Source: Heloderma charlesbogerti (lineage: Eukaryota > Chordata > Lepidosauria > Squamata > Helodermatidae). Taken from it: a DNA stretch of 64,000 nt. A program made the position numbers and the translations under genes. The notes under the pieces were generated by a model that saw only the letters and a list, made by a program, of their open reading frames with translations, searched no databases and was not told the DNA's origin. The stretch lies in assembly GCA_026122225.1 (NCBI GenBank), contig JANEZZ010000476.1, forward strand, positions 62,001 through 126,000, written 5' to 3'. The first letter of the stretch is position 1. Each line of letters begins with the position of its first letter. Shown here piece after piece: positions 57,657-64,000 of this stretch.

Positions 57657-57776
57657 CAGCCTTCTCCAGTCTGGTGCTCTCCAGATGTTTTATCCTACAG
57701 TTCCCACAATCCATCACCACTGGCTGTCCTGGGTAGGGCTGATGGGAGTTGTAGGCCAAAACAACTGGAGGGGCAG
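57657..57776. mobile_element. Foldback MITE, CAGCCTTCCCCAACCTGG family
   Basis: CAGCCTTCTCCAGTCTGGTG at the left and GGCCAAAACAACTGGAGGGG at the right, with CTCCAGATGTTTT shared. Right terminus truncated. Confidence 0.65.
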
Positions 57777-58512
57777 AAATCGCCCATTCTTTGGGGAATC
57801 TCCACAGCAACAGGTTTAGTTCGCTCTTCGCTTTGCTGCAGTTTTTACTGGAGTTGAATCTGCTCCTTCTGGGGATACGCAGGGCTTGAAAGCCCGGATT
57901 ATCCCAAAGCTTGCCTGGGGCTCTCAGCAGGTCACACAGCATTTTACCACAAATTGTTTGGGTGGCTACTGGGAGGAGTCTGATCCACACCATCACTTAG
58001 GGCCTAACTTCAAAAGCCCTCCACATGCAGTAAGTTCAGACCTCTGGCAATGTGATCTGCCCCTTCCCTGGCAGCCTGCTGGACAGGAAGGAAGGGACAG
58101 GGAGGGAGAGAAGTGGGGTAGCAGGAAGTCTGCTGCTACCAGAGTAAACAGGAACAGGTTTAGGAAGTTCCCTAAACTTCCTCACAAACAGGAACAGATG
58201 CAGTACACCAGTCCTCCTCTGCCTCCAGTTCTTCCTGTTTCTTCTGGCTTCTAGGATGATTCAGATGTTTCAGGGACTACTTCCTAAAATTTCCTTTGGT
58301 CAGACATAGAATAGAACCTAAAATATGTTATCTGTAGCTTGGTTTGCTCATTAGATACTCATGTATCTACATTTAAAAGTATAGTTTATTCAGACAATAA
58401 TTACAAACGTACTGAGTTTACTTTTAAATGTTTTTAAATATGATAATTTTATGAGCAACACTTTATACATAACATTATGTTAGGAGCATAAAGGCTACTT
58501 ATGTTCCTAAAT
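57777..58512. other. No feature recognised
   Basis: Unique-looking sequence. The CCTTCCCTGGCAGCCTGCTGGACAGG segment (58063) also occurs inverted near 15480-15510, so part may be an old repeat. Confidence 0.35.
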
Positions 58513-58647
58513 CAGCCTTCCCCAACCTGGTGCCCTCCAGATCTTTTGGATTACAATGCCCATCATTCCTGGCCATTGGCCATGCTGTGTGAAGCTGATG
58601 GGAGCTGAAGTCCAAAATATCTGGAGAGCACCAGGTTGAGGAAGCTG
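58513..58647. mobile_element. Foldback MITE, CAGCCTTCCCCAACCTGG family, 6/8 TSD
   Basis: It begins CAGCCTTCCCCAACCTGG and ends CCAGGTTGAGGAAGCTG. The flanks TCCTAAAT and TCTTAAAG agree at 6 of 8. Confidence 0.75.
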
Positions 58648-59231
58648 TCTTAAAGCAACACAGTGACTTTAGATCTGTAAATAGCACTAAAAAAAAATAA
58701 GTATTGCTTACTTTTCTATATTTCCCAGATTTCCATTTTTTCCAAAAAATGGGTTTTTTGTGGCTCCAAAATTTCTGGAAAGTTTATATCTCTACGGGTG
58801 AGTGCAACAACATAAAATCCAGCATGATCAGAGACTGACAGAAGGGCAGGAAGAGAGAGAGAGATAAAATATACATATGGTGTTCTTCCAATGTTTAGCC
58901 AACCCAAGAAGGGTGGTCACAAATTAATTACTAAACTCCCACCTGGCATAAAATGGCAGCTTTCAGTAAATGCTACACAAGAGTTTTCACGAGGTGGACC
59001 TAAAATGCTGGTTCAACTAAATACATTACCATGGGGCTCCCCGACACTGCCTGCTCTTTATAGAGGCAGAATGACAGAATGATATTGTCGCACTGCTGTA
59101 TTTTTAAAACACTGACATATCGGTTTGAATTTGCTGCTAATAGAACAGCTTGAGACACTTGGGCTTACTATGAAAGGTCTAGACAAACACAAGCAATGAT
59201 GGAGAGATGCACCTACAATGGAAGGCTGCTT
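58648..59231. other. No feature recognised
   Basis: Unique-looking sequence. Confidence 0.4.
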
Positions 59232-59298
59232 AAGGAAAGGAAAGGAAAGGAAAGGAAAGGAAAGGAAAGGAAAGGAAAGGAAAGGAAAGGAAAGGAAA
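59232..59298. repeat. (GGAAA)n pentanucleotide microsatellite
   Basis: About 13 uninterrupted GGAAA units, a purine-only strand. Confidence 0.97.
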
Positions 59299-60639
59299 AA
59301 CTGTCGGGTTGCCAGCAGACATCGAAAAGTAAGAGCATAGGTTCCAGAAAACACAATTCATAGTTGTGAGGTATATTGCATTAAAGTGCCCAACATTTTG
59401 TTTGCAATACCAGGGTCCCTATTTTCGCCAGTGCTGAGCATTCATTTATGAAATGAGTTGTCAGTGTTCTCAACTTGGGTCTTGATATATTACCTGTCAT
59501 CTCTCTACAGGGCTACAAGGAAATGAGCAGAGCTGCAGACATTCTAACTATGCATGTGGAGAGAGACCCAATCAATATAACATAATTGCTTCTGTACTAA
59601 ACTATCTAAATGAAGATGCTCACACTGGAACTAAATGTATAAACATTAGCTAAATATACAAATGAGATTATTCCTATACCTAACCCTAAATTCTAAGGAA
59701 CCAGTCCAGCCAAGATTAAGCATTTTAACTAATTAAATTAAGCATTTAATTTTAACAAAATTAAGTATAACTCTCCCACTGATGTCAGTGAGAGAGTCAT
59801 GCACATAGCGATGTTTGCGCCATTGTAATGGGGCTTAAACAACTTTGATTGATTGTGCCCTAAGAGTGGCCTCCTGTGTGTCTTCAACATGCTGGAATAT
59901 GTACTTTTCTCTACATGTAGTGCTCAGAACTATGCATGTAGATGTATGTCCACACTGCCTGATTCTGGGTATTTCTGAGAACTTGTGGTTCACTAACATG
60001 TCACTGAAGAAAGAGCCCATTGTTATGTCATCAAAAAGGTGTTGTCTGAAATACTTCAAAGCATGCCGTTCAAACATGCCTCTCTGCTGCACTGTTTCTG
60101 GATACAGAGAACCACCATCTCAGACATGCAAAAGCCATGTCTGAAGCCGCCAGAAACAGTTTCCCTAAATAAAGCTGTACATCTCTTCCAAAAGATGTCC
60201 TTCATGCTGTGATGAACCACTAACAGAAAGGACCTCCACACCTTAATAGCAGCCAGTTAGACCATCTTCCTCTCTTCACTCACTCTCAGTGCTTGATACA
60301 CAAGAGTTTGCTCTTAGTCAGACATAGAAATCAGGTAGAGCACAAGAACTGAATCTCTTTTAGCCCAAGGGCCAAATTCATTTCAGAGATGCTCTCAGGG
60401 GCCACATTCCAGTGGTGGATGAGGCCAAAGGCAAAGGGGGGAAACCCCAAATCCCAGCATATTTTAGCTTAAAGCTCTTGTGACTAGTAACTAAGCCTTA
60501 AGAGAGGCATTTCACCCTTTTAGAAACCATCAAATGATCAGTGGTTGGGGAAAAGAGGGTGTGCCCATCTTGGGACCCCCAGAGGGCTGGATTGGGACCC
60601 CAGAGGACAGAGTTGGACCCAGGCCTGAGGTTCTGCACC
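59299..60639. other. No gene recognised
   Basis: Mostly unique-looking. 60040-60240 has palindromic bits (CCAAAGATGTCC-type) but no clear element. Confidence 0.4.
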
Positions 60640-60815
60640 CCTGAAGTATAGTGTGATAGAGCACATGCTTGGCATGCAGAATGTCCCAGGTTCGATCCCC
60701 GGCTTCTCCAGATAGGGCAAGGAAAGAATCCTGTCTGAAACTTTGGGGACATACTGGGCTAGATGAGCCAATGGTCTGACTCAGTATAAGACAGCTTCCT
60801 ATGTTCCTATGTCCC
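60640..60815 (+). mobile_element. tRNA-derived SINE
   Basis: GTGATAGAGCACATGCTTGG (A-box region), CAGGTTCGATCCCC (intact B-box), body CTTCTCCAGATAGGGCAAGG, and tail ..CTGACTCAGTATAAGACAGC then TTCCTATGTTCCTATG. Best-preserved copy of the family in the window. Confidence 0.85.
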
Positions 60816-62110
60816 TTGGAAACTTTGTATTCCCATTCTCAGAGTCTTTGGCCATGTCTCCATGACAACGGAAGGAGAAGCAAATGGAGGAGTACCGGAT
60901 TTTTTTAAAAAAGAAATCAGCTTTGCTGCACTTTGGTCCTTGTAGCACTCCACCAGGGAGTGCTCCGCACCAGTAAAAATTGCTTCACAGAACATAATTC
61001 CTGGGGGGGGGGGATTGCAGCAAACATCCTCTGACTGGCTGGGGCTGCACAACCAATAAGAGAGGCTTCCCCCCTCTCCCGCTTTCTCCTTTCCCCTGAA
61101 GCTCCAGATGCACCTGCATTTCAGGACAAAGCCTCATTGAGCACAATGGGAGTTACTTCCAAGTAGACATACACATGCTTGTGCTGGGACAGAGGAGGGG
61201 AGGAGAACACAAAGATGAGAAACCAGCCCCAATTTTAACCTGCAGATCCTCTATAACGAAGGATTGAAGTAGTTACTTACGAAGGCAATAAACCAAACAA
61301 AGGAGAATCGGAGCCTCGAGATCACACTTTACCATTTCAATTGAGGGAGATCTCTAAGTTCTGATCTGGGGCATTCAGGGGAGAAGCCTCACTGAGCACA
61401 ACGGGAGTTACTCTGAGGAGATGCTAACTGGTTTGTGCAGGGATGGGAAACACACAGAAAACACCTCTTGACCGGGGTCAGGGTGAAAGGCACACCCCTG
61501 GGCAGGGCTAACATACCCGAGATAAATGCGGGGATTGCGGCACACAGCAACTATACCAAGGAGAACTCAACTTGAGGAAAAGAATCGGATTTTAAGCTGT
61601 CTCAGGAAATCCAGTTTTTCCCTGATAAGCTCCAGGGTGGCTGGATGGCCACAATGTCATCTATCCCTAATGACCTCAACATGTAGCCAGCTCAGAGTAA
61701 ATCGCTGGTGGAGACACCCCCTTTTTCTGACTTCCCTGCATTTTCAATGGGAGCTCGCCAACACTGTTTATCTGTCTTCCACTCCCCCTTCCACTCTATT
61801 TCTGCTCGTGCTTCCTGCACTTCCCACCACCACACTTGCCTGCCCATCTTTTGAGACTTCCCAGAAGCAAATTGTGCATATCTTCCAACGGCTTGCACTA
61901 GTTTCAGAACACTTGAGGGAGGTAAGCTCTGCATGGTGACAGCCAATTGCTAACACCACCATCCCTTCATGTTCTATTATGGTTTCTGTCAGAGGCTACA
62001 ACTGGGTCAGTGGTGTCAGGCAGCCCATTGTATAGTTAGTAAGGATTTATTTCAGTTGGGTAGTGGTAAATTTTGAAGTGCAGTTAATAAGACCTAAACA
62101 GGTGACTAAG
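60816..62110. repeat. Diverged DNA-transposon-like repeats, otherwise unassigned
   Basis: 60850-61190 shares CATGTCTCCATGACAACGGAAGG and CATTGAGCACAATGGGAGTT segments with 38590-39080. ACTGAGCACAACGGGAGTTACT recurs at 61390. 61525-61940 contains a 137-codon ORF with no domain signature, not accepted as a gene. Confidence 0.35.
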
Positions 62111-62585
62111 ATTTTCTACATGAGGCTGTTAATTGGCTGTTAATCCGGTGTTATCTATTTTTGGTTTCTTCACAAAATTGAGATATGAGCACTACATAGG
62201 GTGCATTTCCTTTCCTGCTGTTCTAGTACATATGTCTAGGAGCCGATCTACACTTATGGGTTTTTTTGCTTCCAATGAGGTTTCACCGCCCGTCTTTCAC
62301 ACTACGCAGTACCCACCTCAAATTGGAACCGAAATTTCCCGCTTCCATGCTCCTGCTTTCAATACCCTGATATCCTAGTATTTCCCTTTTATGTGCTCTG
62401 ATTTTCCGCCTTCGCTACCGTATCTGGTCGTAGTCCCCTCCCCTGCCTGTCCATATCTGGTGGTTTTTGTATTTCCCTCCTGTATGTATTTCCCAACTGC
62501 CCCATGTCGTCTTCCGGCTACTGATCGCATAGCTTCCTCAACACTCAATGTTTCCTCAGCAACAAACAAAGGGCTGGATGTGCGC

Positions 62586-62700
62586 ACGCTTGTCTGATCT
62601 CGGAAGCTAAGCAGGGTCGGCCCCAGTTAGTAGTTGGATGGGTGACCGCCTGGGAATCAGGCTTCCTGCATTGAGCAGGGGATTGTTCTATCCCTTCAAA
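62586..62700 (+). repeat. 5S-rRNA-derived retroposon fragment with CR1-like tail
   Basis: GTCTGATCTCGGAAGCTAAG, CAGGGTCGGCCCCAGTTAGT, AGTTGGATGGGTGACCGCCT, GGGAAT match 5S rRNA positions ~40 to ~105 with few changes, including the internal control region. The first ~35 nt and 3' end of 5S are missing. The following TTCCTGCATTGAGCAGGGGATTG resembles the CR1 3' segment at 55915. This fits a 5S-headed SINE (SINE3-type), not a functional 5S gene. Confidence 0.8.
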
Positions 62701-62723
62701 TGAGACTAAGTTTTCCCCCCTTC

Positions 62724-62915
62724 GGCTTTTTTTTTTAATTAAGGTGTTATCTTTGAAGAATTGTGGCTTCTCTGCAATTTTTTTTTTTCTAATTCAGGCA
62801 TGATCTCCGAAGATTCGGATCTTCGAAGATCATGCCTGAATTAGACGGGGGGGAAACTGCGGCGAAGCCTTATCTTCGAAGATAACGCCTTAATTAAAAA
62901 AACACATAGCCGAAG
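62724..62915. repeat. Long imperfect palindrome
   Basis: TTAATTAAGGTGTTATCTTTGAAGA is mirrored by TCTTCGAAGATAACGCCTTAATTAA. The inner AATTCAGGCATGATCT..GAAGATCATGCCTGAATT stem spans 62795-62847. Outer arms TTCGGCT../AGCCGAA. Confidence 0.85.
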
Positions 62916-62937
62916 CAGGGCATAGAAGGGGGTAAAA

Positions 62938-62998
62938 CTGGGTGAGTGTGGATAATCACATTTTAATGGGTGAGTGTGGATAATCACGTTTTAATGCG
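62938..62998 (+). repeat. 28-bp tandem duplication
   Basis: GGGTGAGTGTGGATAATCAC followed by [A/G]TTTTAAT occurs twice with one or two changes. Confidence 0.9.
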
Positions 62999-63062
62999 AG
63001 AGCGTTTAACCTGACTGGACACCAAATTCATTGCGACGACGGGCGCAATGTAGATCAGCCCT

Positions 63063-63602
63063 AGGTGGCCATGTGATATAGCAGAATAGCACAAATACAC
63101 AAGAGGGAATCACTCTCGCTTTCACTATTACAATTAAATGCCGCATTTTCCCTCCTCTAAAAAAAGTTACCGAAAGTGCTGGTTAGACACAGAGGTGAAA
63201 CTGGAGGGCCACAACGTCATCTAAAGAACCCATAAACAACCATGAGTAGGGAATGATGAGTGCATGATAAATGCCTCATGTGGAAAAGCCCCAAGAGAAG
63301 TAATTGCTGCAAAACATACAATACATGAGCATCTTCCAAGGATGCCAGACAAACTGGATTTTTTTTCCAACAAGAAGGTCTGTGACCAACTAGCAGAGTA
63401 CCTGAGAAGGTAGCACTTTAAGAGCTTAATTACCAGTGACAAATTAGTAATCTCTTGTTGTTGCAATTACATCCCATGTATCAGAGAAAGGAAACACACC
63501 TACAAATCTTTAGGTAAAAGTTTACCTCAAGTTTAAGCATTTGATTGCAATAGGCCAAGACCAGAACTATGCAGCAGAGAGAATGGGTTGGATCCAGATT
63601 AA
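63063..63602. other. Continuation of the 48820-type repeat, then unassigned DNA
   Basis: 63063-63190 continues the repeat split by the 62237 element. The remainder is unique-looking. Confidence 0.45.
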
Positions 63603-63681
63603 GGGAGCAAACCTATCTGGATAGGCAGCTGCCTCCAAACTCGGAGGCAACTGCCTATCCAATGCAGGGTGGGTGAACCGC
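63603..63681. mobile_element. PIF/Harbinger-like element, left part only
   Basis: TAA | GGGAGCAAACCTATCTGGATAGG.. matches the left 80 bp of 32736-33175. It is cut by the hAT element at 63682; its right end lies beyond the window. Confidence 0.7.
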
Positions 63682-64000
63682 TAGGGATGTCAGAGAATCC
63701 AGTGAGGCTGGATTCTTTAGAATCTTGCTCCCTGGAGTCTGTGACAGAATGGCCTCCCCCCCCCCGCCACCCCACAGAATCCCCCTGGGACGGACCTACC
63801 TGGCGGATGCGGTGTAGCCTATCATGGGCAAGCGTAGAGACGCAAATGTCATCCCCTACGCAGGACGCCACTTGCGTCTGCAGCAGCCCAGCAGCAGGTG
63901 GAGGTCCTGCTGTGGATCGGCCCAGCCGGCAGCTCTGCGAACTGGCCACAGAGCAGAGCCAGCCGGGCAGGATTCTGGGGGGGAGGAACGGATCGCCTGA
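63682..64000. mobile_element. TAGGGATG hAT-like foldback element, copy E (partial)
   Basis: It begins TAGGGATGTCAGAGAATCC with a GAATCCAG/CTGGATTC stem, then the outward donor-like CAG|GTAGGT on the minus strand (near 63800), GTAGCCTATCATGG and an ACGCAAATG..CACTTGCGT hairpin. It runs off the window end. Confidence 0.8.

Larger units (their letters stand above)
62237..63062. mobile_element. TIR element with GATCTACA termini, inserted at CTAG
   Basis: The left end CTAG|GAGCCGATCTACAC and right end TGTAGATCAGCC|CTAG are inverted. The surrounding sequence matches the uninterrupted repeat at 48820-49060, which confirms the insertion. The interior holds a 5S-derived segment (62586-62700), a long palindrome (62724-62915) and a 28-bp tandem (62940-62997). 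Superfamily uncertain. Confidence 0.7.

Noticed and set aside
60640..60815. Possible tRNA gene (B-box GGTTCGATCCC)
   Set aside because: The A-box/B-box pair is followed by a SINE body and tail shared with three other copies, and no cloverleaf acceptor stem was seen. It is a SINE.
61526..61939. 137-codon plus-strand ORF
   Set aside because: No domain, no splice context, and low-complexity Ser/Leu/Thr-rich translation.

Overview
This window looks like euchromatic DNA from a squamate reptile (lizard or snake). It contains BovB/RTE LINE copies, CR1 LINE 3' ends, a CORE-SINE (MIR-like), tRNA-derived SINEs, a 5S-rRNA-derived fragment, solo LTRs and a very large set of hAT-like and PIF/Harbinger-like non-autonomous DNA transposons. 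BovB also occurs in ruminants, but BovB together with CR1 and this DNA-transposon load fits squamates. The species cannot be named from the sequence. There is no prokaryotic gene content, no tRNA or full rRNA gene and no CRISPR array.

Only one stretch reads convincingly as a host protein exon: minus strand 11924-11376 (182 aa), a small protein with two hydrophobic segments, behind a good splice acceptor at 12004-12028. I do not recognise its name. A CpG-rich block at 28990-30010, about 17 kb upstream on the same strand, could hold its promoter and a 5' untranslated exon. That link is inference.

The rest is transposable elements, many resolved to the base by target-site duplications (TSDs). 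The most striking group is a family of 0.5-0.84 kb elements with termini TAGGGATG...CATCCCTA and 8-bp TSDs (hAT type). Copies lie at 18215-19030, 24914-25750, 39298-40087, 40648-41168 and from 63682 to the window end, with two smaller relatives at 16498 and 19253. They are built almost entirely of hairpins, many containing TACGTA palindromes, and nearly all of their ends carry an outward-facing splice-donor-like AGGTRRGT. Other hAT-type families are at 9841, 20340, 22837, 24749, 42626 and 56021, plus a ~140-bp foldback family (six copies). A PIF/Harbinger-type family (GGGCGCAATCC termini, TAA/TTA TSD) has six copies.

Insertions are often nested. An LTR sits inside a 200-bp hAT MITE and itself carries an 837-bp palindromic element (24741-26462). 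An LTR sits in a second copy of that MITE (42626-43352), and another LTR in a different hAT (20340-21226). A BovB copy sits in an A-tailed retroposon that has a 16-bp TSD (34744-35967).

Region by region: 1-11 kb is old repeats and unique DNA; 11.3-12.1 kb is the coding exon; 12-27 kb is dense transposons; 27-34 kb is mostly unique, with the CpG island and candidate conserved non-coding DNA; 34-46 kb is dense nested transposons; 46-54 kb is mixed; 54-64 kb is LTR, CR1, BovB, hAT and 5S-derived sequence. Alignments were made by eye. Family names are inferred from termini, TSDs and known hallmark sequences, not from a database search.
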